DNA from: an uncultured bacterium
GTDB taxonomy: Bacteria; Bacteroidota; Bacteroidia; Bacteroidales; CAIXTV01
DNA: 40,140 bases
Assembly: GCA_903922465.1 (NCBI GenBank)
Contig: CAIXTV010000274.1
Span: forward strand, 1-40,140
Reading direction: 5' to 3'
The notes beneath the pieces are model-generated. The model was not told the DNA's origin, did no database searches, and saw only the letters and a list, made by a program, of their open reading frames with translations. The translations under genes were made by a program, and so were the position numbers. Below, one piece after another: positions 17,333 through 27,613 of this stretch; positions within the stretch are counted from its first letter, which is position 1; every line of letters begins with the position of its first letter.

Positions 17333-18106
17333 TTAAAAACTTGTGCTAATGGTGAAAAAATCTTCTGCAATTAAAGAAGCCCCCCCAACAAGACCCCCGT
17401 CAACATCCGGCATCGAAAACAATAGTTTAGCATTGGCAGCATTACAACTTCCTCCATATATTATACTTGTTTCGTTGGCAATTTCAGTGCTAAAGTTTTT
17501 TGCAATAAGGTTTCGGATAAAAGCATGCATTTCCTGTGCTTGTTCGGGGGAAGCCGTAACTCCAGTCCCTATTGCCCAAACAGGCTCATAAGCAATAATA
17601 ATCTTTTTAATATCTTCTTCTTCAAAATGGAATATAGCTTCAGATAGCTGCGATTCCACAATCGCGAATTGTTCACCCTTTTCACGTTCTGCAAGAACCT
17701 CCCCACAGCAAAAAACAGGTTGAAGGCCATTCTTTAGTGCAATCTGAGCTTTTTCTGATAATATCCTATTCGACTCTGAAAAGTATTGCCTTCTTTCGGA
17801 ATGCCCGATAATAACATATCCTGCCCCTGTGGAATGTATCATAGATGCAGACACTTCTCCGGTATAAGCACCCTTATCAGCCCAACTGCAATTTTGAGCC
17901 CCATAAGCAAAATGAGGCTGCCCCTCTAATAAAGTTTCCAGCAAAACAAGGTGAATAAAAGGAGGGAATAATAAAATCTGTACATTATTATTTTGATAAT
18001 ATTCTGTTTTTGTTGCAGCCAATTCAAGCAGATTACTTACCAAACCAATACCCTCATCAAGGGATTGATTCATCTTCCAATTGCCTGCAGCTAATTTCTT
18101 TCTCAT
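17333..18106 (-). CDS. tpiA: Triosephosphate isomerase
   Basis: 257 residues, the normal size. It interconverts dihydroxyacetone phosphate and glyceraldehyde-3-phosphate in glycolysis. Catalytic residues are visible: Asn9 and Lys11 in AGNWKMN, His102 in IIGHSERR, Glu174 in AYEPVWAIGTG, the flexible lid VWAIGTGVTA and the phosphate-binding Y-G-G-S-C ... D-G-G-L-V-G-G-A-S-L near the C-terminus. It lies between the permease gene (33-base gap) and prmA (3-base gap). Confidence 0.98.
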   Translation of the reverse strand: MRKKLAAGNWKMNQSLDEGIGLVSNLLELAATKTEYYQNNNVQILLFPPFIHLVLLETLLEGQPHFAYGAQNCSWADKGAYTGEVSASMIHSTGAGYVIIGHSERRQYFSESNRILSEKAQIALKNGLQPVFCCGEVLAEREKGEQFAIVESQLSEAIFHFEEEDIKKIIIAYEPVWAIGTGVTASPEQAQEMHAFIRNLIAKNFSTEIANETSIIYGGSCNAANAKLLFSMPDVDGGLVGGASLIAEDFFTISTSF

Positions 18107-18139
18107 ATTGTATTCTTTTATTTGATTTTAAATTTAATT

Positions 18140-19222
18140 CTACGCGATTCTCACCCTCGGGTCGAGCCATCCATAAATAATGTCTACCATAATATTAATA
18201 ATAATTAGAATGACCGAAATGCATAAAACGGCTCCCATCACTACAGGGAAATCATACTTTTCAAGTGCATCAACAATCACTACACCCACACCTTTCCAAT
18301 CGAAAACATATTCAACAAAAACGGCACCAGCAAGCATGGATGCAAGCCATCCTGAAATTGCTGTCACCACGGGATTCATTGCATTGCGAAGCGCATGACC
18401 CAAAACAATGCCCCGAAAGGGAACCCCCTTGGCTCTTGCAGTTCTGATATAATCCTGCGACAACACATCGAGCATAGAGCTTCTTGTTAATTCAACCACA
18501 ACGGCAATAGGACGTATTCCAAGGGTAATGGCTGGCAGTATCAGGTTCTTTAAATCAAGATATTCTCCATTTCCAAAGTCATCAACCGAATACATGCTGC
18601 CAAACATATTCAATCCGGTATAAGGGGCCAAGACAAAGGCAAACAACCAGGCCATAATAATAGCCGCAAAGAAAGAGGGGATTGACATACCGGCAGTGGC
18701 AAATATTAATGCCGATTTATCGAACCAAGTGTCTTTCCAAACGGCACATAGAATCCCTATCCCAATTCCAATAACAATGGCAATAAAAATAGAAACAAAA
18801 GCCAATAATGCCGTCTTAGGGAAAGCCTCTGCTAAAATTTCGCTCACCTGACGCTTGGTCTGATAAGAACGACGGAAATAAGGTTTTTTAAATACTAAAA
18901 CCGAATTATCAGAAAAGGAGATGAGCTTTGTGGTTGAGGTGTATTTATTTGAATCGAGATACCAATAACTCTTAACATCAGTTGGATTATGAAAAGAAAG
19001 AGGGCTCAAATCGTTCAGATAATTCAAATATTGAACCACTAAAGGTTTATCTCTGCCAAGATCTTTATTGATGGCTTCCAATGAGGAGATGTCGCTGCGC
19101 TGACCCATTATCATTCTTGCAGGATCACCGGGCAATACATTAAAAAGGAAAAACACCAGAGTGATAACTCCCATTAATACCAAAAACCCATAAAACAACT
19201 TGTTCAGAATATATTTGAGCAT
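18140..19222 (-). CDS. Dpp/Opp-type ABC transporter permease (orphan)
   Basis: 360 residues. An inner-membrane permease of the peptide/nickel (DppB/OppB) class. The N-terminus shows the class signature F-L-F-N-V-L-P-G-D-P-A-R-M-I-M-G after the first membrane segment, and the cytoplasmic EAA loop appears as DYIRTARAKGVPFRGIVLGHALRNA. Five further membrane segments follow. The first periplasmic loop is unusually long (about 50 extra residues rich in S/T/K/Y between about 70 and 125). No partner permease (DppC), ATPase or binding protein is adjacent, which is odd for this class. It lies between the DoxX-type gene (9-base gap) and tpiA. The substrate is unknown. Confidence 0.92.
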   Translation of the reverse strand: MLKYILNKLFYGFLVLMGVITLVFFLFNVLPGDPARMIMGQRSDISSLEAINKDLGRDKPLVVQYLNYLNDLSPLSFHNPTDVKSYWYLDSNKYTSTTKLISFSDNSVLVFKKPYFRRSYQTKRQVSEILAEAFPKTALLAFVSIFIAIVIGIGIGILCAVWKDTWFDKSALIFATAGMSIPSFFAAIIMAWLFAFVLAPYTGLNMFGSMYSVDDFGNGEYLDLKNLILPAITLGIRPIAVVVELTRSSMLDVLSQDYIRTARAKGVPFRGIVLGHALRNAMNPVVTAISGWLASMLAGAVFVEYVFDWKGVGVVIVDALEKYDFPVVMGAVLCISVILIIINIMVDIIYGWLDPRVRIA

Positions 19223-19231
19223 CTGAAAGTC

Positions 19232-20359
19232 TTAAGGCTTCAGATATTTCTTTTCCACCTTTTCGAAAGCAGGGAAATCGTTATAATGCCATTTATCAAT
19301 CACCACACCATTATGCAATAAAACCAATCCGGGATTTGAACGAACCACAGATTTCAATGCAGTTTCATCAACAGTATAAAAGTCAATGCTTGTATGGGTT
19401 TGGGCTTTAAATACTCTAACTACATCGAATGAAGAACCTGTTAAGATGACAAAGGAGATATTCTTTTGCTTACATTCGGCTGTAAATGGATTTATTTTCT
19501 CAAATATATCCTGATCGGCTTTACGTAAATCGTGAGCAATCAAAAGGAACTGAAATCCGGGATTCTGTATAAATTGCTGTGTCATATCTGCTCCCGAATC
19601 GCTTGTAATAATAAAATCATGAATGGGAGCTTCTTTGTATTCCTGAGTTATCTTTTTCTTTTGTTCTTTAAAAGCAAGTTTCGCCATTAGAACAGTATCC
19701 TGATAGGGCAGAGTTTTAGACGTATATTCAACATCTTTTCCGGTTTCGGTGTTTTTATAAATCAGAAAAACTTCAGATTTTTCAGGTGTTGGTAATACTT
19801 TTTCGGCTATGACATTGCCTTTCTTCCAGGGCAGAAAATCTATCAAAGGTAAATGACGGTAAGAATATATGTTCACAAATAATATTACAATTACGCCGAT
19901 TAATAGTATTGAAAATTCGCTTGCTTGTGGCAATTTGTTTTTGAATTTCTTTCTTCCAACAATTATTATAATCACAAAAATCATGATGATAATATTCTTG
20001 AAAAAAGTTTCCCAATTGGTAAGGATTAAAGCGTCGCCAAAGCATCCACAATCGGAAACGGGATTGGTAAGTGCCAAAATAAACGTGAGGATGGTGAAGA
20101 ATACCATGAAAATGGTAACAAGTATTGTTGCCAGACGCATTTTAACGCCTGTAACCAGAGCAAGTCCAATCATAAATTCAAGCACACAAAGCAAAATGCC
20201 AAGATAAAGCACAAAAGGGGAAAGGAAATCTAAGTGAAATGCCACAAAATAGTCGTGATACTTGTAGGCTGAACCAAGAGGATCAACACCTTTCACAAAG
20301 CCGGAAAACATAAAGATTAGTCCGACAATTACTCTGGAAATAAGTCGTAAGTTTTTCAT
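19232..20359 (-). CDS. DoxX / BT_3928-type membrane protein
   Basis: 375 residues from Met at 20359. An upstream in-frame Met at 20410 would add 17 polar residues, but the usual family start is M-K-N-L-R-L-I-S-R-V-I-V-G. The first 140 residues form a DoxX-like four-helix membrane unit (R-V-I-V-G-L-I-F-M-F-S-G-F-V-K-G-V-D-P ... ISDCGCFGDA-type motif, here VSDCGCFGDALIL). A fifth membrane segment is near 165-185. The remaining 190 residues look like a periplasmic thioredoxin-like domain without a C-x2-C pair. The paired cysteines in the membrane unit suggest quinone- or thiol-linked redox work, by analogy only. It is the first gene of the minus-strand run to tpiA and prmA. Confidence 0.85.
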   Translation of the reverse strand: MKNLRLISRVIVGLIFMFSGFVKGVDPLGSAYKYHDYFVAFHLDFLSPFVLYLGILLCVLEFMIGLALVTGVKMRLATILVTIFMVFFTILTFILALTNPVSDCGCFGDALILTNWETFFKNIIIMIFVIIIIVGRKKFKNKLPQASEFSILLIGVIVILFVNIYSYRHLPLIDFLPWKKGNVIAEKVLPTPEKSEVFLIYKNTETGKDVEYTSKTLPYQDTVLMAKLAFKEQKKKITQEYKEAPIHDFIITSDSGADMTQQFIQNPGFQFLLIAHDLRKADQDIFEKINPFTAECKQKNISFVILTGSSFDVVRVFKAQTHTSIDFYTVDETALKSVVRSNPGLVLLHNGVVIDKWHYNDFPAFEKVEKKYLKP

Positions 20360-20433
20360 AGTTATGTATTTATATTTGTTTATGTTTGATTTTACAGTAA
20401 AATTTCTCATGCCATTTGGTTTGTCTACATCTT

Positions 20434-20460
20434 ATTGATAAAGAAATGTTTATTATCAAT
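20434..20460. repeat. 8-bp inverted repeat in divergent promoter region
   Basis: ATTGATAA (20434-20441) and TTATCAAT (20453-20460) are exact inverse copies around 11 bases, in the 226-base gap between two divergent genes. It may be an operator or an mRNA hairpin at the start of the minus-strand transcript. Confidence 0.45.
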
Positions 20461-20524
20461 AAAAGCCTTACAGGATGGCTCTAAAGTTTTATTCATTTAG
20501 TTTAGAATTTAAGGCAAATATATA

Positions 20525-20532
20525 TAATTTTG
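20525..20532 (+). promoter_or_regulatory. Candidate -7 box of folP promoter
   Basis: TAATTTTG matches the Bacteroidota -7 consensus TAnnTTTG. TTTAG at 20501-20505 lies at about the right distance for a weak -33 element. Transcription would start near 20539, about 46 bases before the folP ATG. Confidence 0.5.
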
Positions 20533-20585
20533 GTGATTCGTTTTAAGCCCTTCAATATTTTTAACTTTTAACCTCTTTTATCACG

Positions 20586-21428
20586 ATGGAAAAACGCAAA
20601 TTACTCAACATAAAAGGAACATTAATTTCAATTGAAAAGCCTATGATCATGGGCATTCTTAATGTTACACCCGATTCGTTTTATGCTAAAAGCCGTTTTC
20701 AAAATGAAAACGAATGTTTGATGGAAGTTGAAAAAATGTTATCGGAAGGAGCCGATATTATTGATGTAGGAGGGATGTCGACCCGACCTTTTGCCGAAGA
20801 AATATCCTCTGAAGACGAAATTAGTAGATTACAGCCTGTCATTAAAGCGATCAGGAAGCAATTCCCCGAAGCTATTATTTCTGTTGATACCTGGCGTTCG
20901 GAAGTTGTCAAATGTCTTGCTTCTGAGGGTATCGATATGGTCAATGATATTTCAGGGGGACAGTTCGATGAAAATATGTTTCAGGAAGTAGCTTCAAATC
21001 GTTTGATATACATCCTAATGCATACAAACACCCAACCCAAAAGCATGCAGGAAAATCCTCAATATGAAAACTTAATGAACGAGCTCTTCATTTATTTTTC
21101 AAAACAATTAAATTTTGCAAGACTTGCCGGAGTGAATGATATTATTATCGACCCTGGTTTCGGTTTCGGGAAAACTATGGCACATAATATCGAACTGATG
21201 CAACATCTCGATGAATTTAATTTCTTCGGTATTCCCGTGATGGTCGGCATTTCACGTAAATCAATGATATATAAAACCCTGAATAAAACTCCAGAAGAAG
21301 CATTAAACGGCAGTACCGTTTTGCATACCCTTGCCTTGCTAAAAGGAGTGGATATTTTAAGAGTGCATGATGTTGCCTTTGCTAAAGAGGTAGTCGATTT
21401 GATGGAAGTGTTTGGGAACTTGAGTTAA
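20586..21428 (+). CDS. folP: Dihydropteroate synthase
   Basis: 280 residues. FolP joins p-aminobenzoate to dihydropterin pyrophosphate in folate synthesis and is the sulfonamide target. Motifs: GILNVTPDSF (about 23-32), the loop GGMSTRP (62-68), V-S-V-D-T-W-R, I-I-D-P-G-F-G-F-G-K-T (pterin-binding) and V-G-I-S-R-K-S (phosphate-binding). The start at 20586 is supported by the candidate promoter upstream and by the usual family length. It is divergent from the DoxX-type gene. In many Bacteroidota a diadenylate cyclase gene follows folP; here an outer-membrane protein gene follows instead after 24 bases. Confidence 0.97.
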   Translation: MEKRKLLNIKGTLISIEKPMIMGILNVTPDSFYAKSRFQNENECLMEVEKMLSEGADIIDVGGMSTRPFAEEISSEDEISRLQPVIKAIRKQFPEAIISVDTWRSEVVKCLASEGIDMVNDISGGQFDENMFQEVASNRLIYILMHTNTQPKSMQENPQYENLMNELFIYFSKQLNFARLAGVNDIIIDPGFGFGKTMAHNIELMQHLDEFNFFGIPVMVGISRKSMIYKTLNKTPEEALNGSTVLHTLALLKGVDILRVHDVAFAKEVVDLMEVFGNLS

Positions 21429-21452
21429 TGGGTTATTGGTTATTAAGAATTT

Positions 21453-22241
21453 ATGAGTGATAATTACAAACAGAAAGTAAAAATTGCAATAAGTATTCTG
21501 TTGATGTGTATTTCTCTTGTTGTAAAATCACAAACAATTGAAATACCTGCCATTTCGGCTGACCGCCCAGGAGTGGCAACTCCCCCTTTTATTCTCGATA
21601 AGAATAATCTTCAGATAGAATCCGGGGCTGCCTACGAAAGGATGATGAATGGAAATATCCTTACTGAAAATATTCTTTATAATACCACATTGTTGCGTTT
21701 TGGGCTTAATAAAAATGCCGAAATCCGCATTCAAGCAGATTATGCTCAGATTAAAACCGCAGGTCAGAACATCACTGGTTTTAACCCAATAATTATCGGC
21801 ACTAAATTTTTGATAGCCGAAGAAAAAGGCATATTGCCTGCCACCGCCTTTCTTACAAACATCACCTTGCCTTATATTGGAGAAAAGAGCTTTCGTCCTG
21901 AGCATATCAGTCCTTCCTTTTATCTATTGATGCAAAACAACATAACGAATGCTCTTAATATTTGTTATAACGTAGGGCTTGAGTATGATGGAAGTAATGC
22001 TGAACCAACAGAGTTTGCAGCTTTATGTCTTGGGTATAATATTACACAAAAGCTAAGCATTTTTGCCGAGAACTATAATTACTTTGCCAACCATACACTA
22101 CCCCAAAGTTATATTGATTTGGGTGGGGCATATAATATAAGGAGAAACCTTCAACTCGATTTATCAGGCAATATTAGTCTTCAGGATGTTGCAAATTATT
22201 ATATGCTAAACATAGGCTTAAGTTGGAGAATTCCAAAATAA
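21453..22241 (+). CDS. Outer-membrane beta-barrel protein, MetA-pathway/phenol-degradation-like
   Basis: 262 residues. A signal peptide (about 9-27, ending V-V-K-S-Q) precedes I-S-A-D-R-P-G-V-A-T-P-P, a motif typical of the 'transporter / phenol meta-degradation' outer-membrane family (PF13557-like). The rest alternates aromatic and polar residues in barrel-like strands and ends L-N-I-G-L-S-W-R-I-P-K, with an aromatic close to the C-terminus as in outer-membrane barrels. These proteins are thought to act as channels, but substrates are mostly unknown. It follows folP by 24 bases, so it may be read through from the folP promoter. Confidence 0.82.
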   Translation: MSDNYKQKVKIAISILLMCISLVVKSQTIEIPAISADRPGVATPPFILDKNNLQIESGAAYERMMNGNILTENILYNTTLLRFGLNKNAEIRIQADYAQIKTAGQNITGFNPIIIGTKFLIAEEKGILPATAFLTNITLPYIGEKSFRPEHISPSFYLLMQNNITNALNICYNVGLEYDGSNAEPTEFAALCLGYNITQKLSIFAENYNYFANHTLPQSYIDLGGAYNIRRNLQLDLSGNISLQDVANYYMLNIGLSWRIPK

Positions 22242-23309
<1,068 letters not shown>

Positions 23310-23345
23310 TAAGCATCTTATTTTAAACATAATACAATAAAAAAT

Positions 23346-24392
23346 ATGAACATAAAAGCATTTGGCACAAAAGCTGCCGAAAAACCATTAGAACAATTAA
23401 ATATTCAACGCAGAAACGCAAGCCCACATGATGTGGAAATAGATATCCTCTATTGCGGCATTTGTCATTCCGACCTACACTCTGCCCGTAACGAATGGTA
23501 TGGTACCACTTATCCAATAGTTCCTGGCCACGAAATTGTGGGCAGGGTTAAAAATGTTGGCAATCTGGTTACAAAATTTAAAGTAGGCGACCTTGCAGGC
23601 GTTGGCTGCATGGTTGATTCATGCAGAGAATGCGAGCAATGCAAAAACGATCTGGAACAATTTTGCGAACAGGGCAATACCATGACTTTTAACTCTCCCG
23701 ACAAACATTTGGGTGGTCAAACTTATGGCGGATATTCCGAAAGCATAGTAGTTGACGAAAACTTTGTGTTGCGTCTTCCCGAAAATCTCGATTTAGCTGC
23801 AACGGCTCCTTTACTTTGTGCAGGTATTACCACCTATTCGCCTCTCATGCATTGGAAGGTTGGCCCTGGCAAAAAAGTTGGTGTTGTGGGTATTGGTGGC
23901 TTAGGTCATATGGCAGTTAAGATAGCCAAAGCAATGGGAGCCCATGTATTGGTGCTCACAACTTCTACATCAAAAATAGATGATGCAAAACGCCTCGGTG
24001 CCGATGAAGTGGTGCTTTCTACCGATGCCCAACAAATGAAAAAACATGCCAATAGTTTACACTTTATTTTAGATGCAGTGTCGGCACAGCACGACATCAA
24101 TGCCTTCATTAGTCTGCTTAAAGTCGATGGAGCATTAGTTTTAGTGGGTGCACCCATGGAACCTCTGCCTGTTCAATCCTTCAGCCTCATTTTTGGACGT
24201 AAAAGTTTTGCAGGTTCACTCATTGGAGGCATTGCTGAAACCCAGGAAATGCTCGACTTCTGTGGAAAACACAACATCGTAGCCGATATCGAACTGATAG
24301 GAGTGAACGAGATAAATGATGCTTACGAACGTTTGCTAAAAGGCGATGTCAAATATCGTTTTGTAATTGATATGGCGTCTCTAAAGAAATAG
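23346..24392 (+). CDS. Zinc-dependent NADP(H) alcohol dehydrogenase (YahK/CAD-like)
   Basis: 348 residues. A cytosolic medium-chain reductase acting on aldehydes and alcohols. Catalytic zinc ligands are Cys37 (Y-C-G-I-C-H-S-D-L-H) and His62-Glu63 (P-G-H-E-I-V-G). Structural zinc ligands are Cys93, Cys96, Cys99 and Cys107. The nucleotide fold has G-I-G-G-L-G-H-M-A-V-K followed by T-T-S-T-S-K rather than an acidic residue, which points to NADP. Most similar in pattern to YahK and cinnamyl-alcohol dehydrogenase-type enzymes. It follows the aldo/keto reductase by 36 bases and is ended by a strong hairpin, so the two probably work in one aldehyde-reducing or redox-balance unit. Confidence 0.96.
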   Translation: MNIKAFGTKAAEKPLEQLNIQRRNASPHDVEIDILYCGICHSDLHSARNEWYGTTYPIVPGHEIVGRVKNVGNLVTKFKVGDLAGVGCMVDSCRECEQCKNDLEQFCEQGNTMTFNSPDKHLGGQTYGGYSESIVVDENFVLRLPENLDLAATAPLLCAGITTYSPLMHWKVGPGKKVGVVGIGGLGHMAVKIAKAMGAHVLVLTTSTSKIDDAKRLGADEVVLSTDAQQMKKHANSLHFILDAVSAQHDINAFISLLKVDGALVLVGAPMEPLPVQSFSLIFGRKSFAGSLIGGIAETQEMLDFCGKHNIVADIELIGVNEINDAYERLLKGDVKYRFVIDMASLKK

Positions 24393-24718
24393 AAAATTTT
24401 CGCCATAGTGTTTTTTATTTAGCATATTGCAAACATTATCAGACTATTTAAAATTTGAACCAAAAATAAAAGCAGAAATTCTATTTCTGCTTTTATTATT
24501 TTATGACTTCATGGTGGAGGTTTGCCCCTTACATTTCAAAATTCTATAAGTACTATAATAAGCAGCTCAATTGACTGAGGAAAATTGTTTTCCAATAATT
24601 TCTTTATAGCTCTGCTTTGGGCTATTGTATGGGTAGAATGTGAATAATAAATCCCAGAGTAACTAAAATATTTATATCAGTAGCATCCAATCAAACCCTT
24701 ATTAGGTTTGCATTGATG
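24393..24718. other. Gap between convergent genes; terminator only
   Basis: The gap contains the hairpin described separately and a smaller dyad, CAAACC with GGTTTG (24692-24710), which has no T run and is near the stop of the minus-strand gene. I see no gene, tRNA or other signal. Confidence 0.6.
24465..24497. terminator. Bidirectional terminator between adh-like gene and T9SS cargo gene
   Basis: A perfect 15-bp inverted repeat (24465-24479 with 24483-24497) around a 3-base TCT centre, in an A/T-rich setting on both sides. It begins 73 bases after the stop of the alcohol dehydrogenase gene. Confidence 0.85.
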
Positions 24719-27130
24719 TTACCTGAAAAGGGTCACAGTTCCGTGGATTTCTTTTTCCTTTAAAGCACTTGAGCCTATTTTCTCAAAGTATTTTATTACC
24801 CAAAAATACACCCCTTGCTGAACTTCTTTCCCCTGATATAAACCATCCCAACCTTCTCCTATTTTATACGTTGTAAAGATATTTTCACCCCATCTATCAA
24901 ATATATACATGCTAAGGGTTTCTATTCCGGTGTGTTCAGATTTGAAAAAATCATTTTTCCCATCTCCATTTGGTGAAAATCCAGTTGGCACCCATATCTC
25001 ATTGCAGGGGTCCAAAACAACAGTGTCGGAAGCTAGGCATCCGCTATTGTTTACCGTCAGCCAATATAGACCTGCAACTGATACAATAATTGAACTAGAC
25101 GTACTTCCATCACTCCATAAAAATGAACCCGTTAAACTACTTGCATTTAAGATGACTTCATCTCCTTCACATATATTGCGATCAGGCCCTAAATTAACAT
25201 ATTGAGTGGGGATTACGCTTATTAATATAGAGGTAGAATCATGACAATTGTTTATGGTTCCTGTAACATAGTAATAAGTTGACGAAGAAGGAGTGACACT
25301 GATATTATTGGATGTACTATTTGTATTCCAATAATAAGTAGTTGAAGGAATACTGCTTCCTGCAGTAAGTGTGCTTGTTACGCCTTCGCAAATAGGATTA
25401 TTATCTGCCGTTATAGTCACAACCGGCAAAGGATTTACGGTAACATTGATAAATGCTGTATCCACACATAGGTTCGAAACTCCTATTACATAATAGGGCG
25501 TGGAAACTGTTGGACCAACATAGATGCTACTGGTATTGGAACTATTATCCCATGTGAAATTTGTTGATGCTAAATTACTTGAAGCAATAAGTGAAATAGA
25601 GTCTCCATAGCAAATCGTTGGATTTATGGGCAAAATATTAACTTGTGGAATTGGATTAACAATTACTATTACGCTTGCCGAATCGTAACACGCATTGCTT
25701 GTGCCTATCACTTTAAATGAAATGGTGTTTGGTGGCGAAACTCTGATAGAATCATTATTTACTCCATTGTCCCAACTGTAAGTGGTATTTGCAATATTAC
25801 TTGATGCATACAAACTAATCGAATCGCCAAAACAAATGCTTGGACTTGCCGGGCTAATTTGAATTATAGGTATAGGGTTAACCGTAATCGTAACACTTGC
25901 CGTATCGGTGCATCCTAACGCTGTTCCTGTAACTATATAAGTTGTGCTTGTTAAAGGGCTAACCGAAACTGGGCTGCCATTTAGGCTTCCGGGCATCCAA
26001 TTATAAGTGGTTCCTGCTACGGTGCTGGTAGCCGCCAATTGACTTGTGCCCCCAGTGCAAATTACCGAGGGTGTTGCCGTAGCACTCACCACAGGACCCG
26101 GATTTACGGTTACTGTAACCGTTGAAGTTCCAACGCATGTGGCTGCTGTTCCACTTACGGTGTAAGTGGTGGTGGTTCCAGGGTTAACTGAAACGGGACT
26201 CCCTGTAAGGCTTCCCGGCATCCAGCTATAGGTGGTCCCTGCAACATTGCTACTCGCTGTTAAACTGCTACTCCATCCGCTGCAAATCGTTGACGGTGAG
26301 GCGGAAGAGCTGATGGTTGGAATAGGATTAACCGTTACTGTTATCGAATCGGTATGCACACATACTTCTTGGAAAAAGATATCATCCAAGGCAAAATCGT
26401 TTGAGCCAGAATTGGTACTTTGATCAACAATTCTAATAATCGCTGAAGTATTGGCCCCCGAATTCCATACAACATAAAAATTCGACCATATTCCACCCGT
26501 GAGTGGAGCATGATGTATTGGTCCAATCAACACTCCATTTATTGAGAATTGCATCTGTGCTTCATCTCCCGAGTTTAAGTTCGGTAAAACCGAGGCAACC
26601 CAGGCCGAAAAATTATAATTCGTATTGGGGATTACGGATATTGTTTCTGTCCATACTATTGTATTAGCTATTGATGAGCCATTACAAACAAACATATTCC
26701 CTGTGCCTGTTGTATGGTCGCCAAACGACATAAAGTTGTTATGTGTTAAATTAGGACTGGTCGAAATCGTATAAGTCCCAGCATTTGACAGTGGGCCCCA
26801 GGTCCCTCCTGCGGGTGGGCCGTAGCTACTGACGAATCCAACATTGCCTGCCGAAAAATTTCCGTTAACTACCAAGTCACCACTCAACAAAGTGCCTGTT
26901 AAGGCATAAATGCCAGATGTGCTTACGGTCAGTCCTTGAGTAATAGCTCCTCCAGGACTCCACGAATAGGATGTAAATCCCATTGGGCCATTGAGATGAA
27001 GGCTCGATGGACTGCATATACTCGTATCGTTCCCTAAGCTAAAATTACATTGTGCACTGACGTTAACAGTGCTAATTGTAAAACATACAATTAAAATAAA
27101 TAGGCTTATATGGTTGATTATTTTTTTCAT
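24719..27130 (-). CDS. T9SS type B secreted protein with Ig-like repeats
   Basis: 803 residues from Met at 27130; a Met 13 codons upstream would give an atypical leader. A signal peptide (about 1-27, ending V-N-V-S-A-Q) is followed by a PKD-like module (S-I-C-S-P ... Y-S-W-S-P-G-G), then a jelly-roll-like segment (about 85-255, starting V-V-N-G-N-F-S-A-G-N). Next are six Ig-like modules of about 80 residues, each beginning with an I-C-x-G pattern (I-C-S-G, I-C-T-G, I-C-F-G, I-C-Y-G, I-C-E-G twice) and most ending V-N-P-I-P. The last 90 residues are the gliding-motility/CHU_C type B sorting domain (F-S-P-N-G-D-G-K-N-D ... F-D-R-W-G-E ... G-W-D-G). It is expected to be exported through T9SS and held at the cell surface, probably as an adhesin. 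Confidence 0.95.
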   Translation of the reverse strand: MKKIINHISLFILIVCFTISTVNVSAQCNFSLGNDTSICSPSSLHLNGPMGFTSYSWSPGGAITQGLTVSTSGIYALTGTLLSGDLVVNGNFSAGNVGFVSSYGPPAGGTWGPLSNAGTYTISTSPNLTHNNFMSFGDHTTGTGNMFVCNGSSIANTIVWTETISVIPNTNYNFSAWVASVLPNLNSGDEAQMQFSINGVLIGPIHHAPLTGGIWSNFYVVWNSGANTSAIIRIVDQSTNSGSNDFALDDIFFQEVCVHTDSITVTVNPIPTISSSASPSTICSGWSSSLTASSNVAGTTYSWMPGSLTGSPVSVNPGTTTTYTVSGTAATCVGTSTVTVTVNPGPVVSATATPSVICTGGTSQLAATSTVAGTTYNWMPGSLNGSPVSVSPLTSTTYIVTGTALGCTDTASVTITVNPIPIIQISPASPSICFGDSISLYASSNIANTTYSWDNGVNNDSIRVSPPNTISFKVIGTSNACYDSASVIVIVNPIPQVNILPINPTICYGDSISLIASSNLASTNFTWDNSSNTSSIYVGPTVSTPYYVIGVSNLCVDTAFINVTVNPLPVVTITADNNPICEGVTSTLTAGSSIPSTTYYWNTNSTSNNISVTPSSSTYYYVTGTINNCHDSTSILISVIPTQYVNLGPDRNICEGDEVILNASSLTGSFLWSDGSTSSSIIVSVAGLYWLTVNNSGCLASDTVVLDPCNEIWVPTGFSPNGDGKNDFFKSEHTGIETLSMYIFDRWGENIFTTYKIGEGWDGLYQGKEVQQGVYFWVIKYFEKIGSSALKEKEIHGTVTLFR

Positions 27131-27613
27131 GATAAATAATTTGTGATACAACAAATATCTACTTCGCAAAGATATAAATAAAATACATTGACTTTATTAT
27201 TTGTGGAACTTATTACTGATTAATTTTCAGAAGACTGAAGCGTTCGCCTTATTAATTTTCTTCCTGAGTTTTTGCTTTTGTGTTATTTACAAATGAAAAC
27301 TTACAACGATTTAGGCAATCTTGAAAAAATAAAAGAAGAATAAAATTACTCAGCTAAGGCTAATGTAAACTTTAATAAGCTCCCAAAATTGATGAAAACT
27401 CATGCTTTTTAATGAAAAAACTCATGATAATCTTCTGTTTTAATTGCATTTGACCCTATTTTCGAACATCTTTATTATAAATGGGAATTATAGCTCTATT
27501 GTTTTTGTAATGCCTAAATTTTTCCCGAAACATCGCATTAATTCAACAGGCTTGAATTTGTTCGCATCATTACAAATGAAATTAGAAGCAATAATTTCGC
27601 CGCTTTTCTAAAG
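27131..27613. other. Gap upstream of T9SS cargo gene
   Basis: Apart from the promoter box below there is only a 16-codon ATG frame (27293-27343, MKTYNDLGNLEKIKEE), which could be the remains of a gene but is too short to support. The rest is AT-rich. Nothing else is seen. Confidence 0.5.
27167..27174 (-). promoter_or_regulatory. Candidate -7 box for T9SS cargo gene
   Basis: On the minus strand this reads TATCTTTG, a full match to TAnnTTTG, followed by GCG. Transcription would start near 27160, about 30 bases before the preferred start codon at 27130, which supports that start over the upstream Met at 27169. No clear -33 element. Confidence 0.5.

Noticed and set aside
23361-23380. Second TTGGCAC with correctly spaced GC (sigma-54-like)
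   Set aside because: It lies inside the start of the alcohol dehydrogenase coding sequence, and the next gene in that direction is on the other strand, so it is likely a chance match. It also shows how easily such matches arise.
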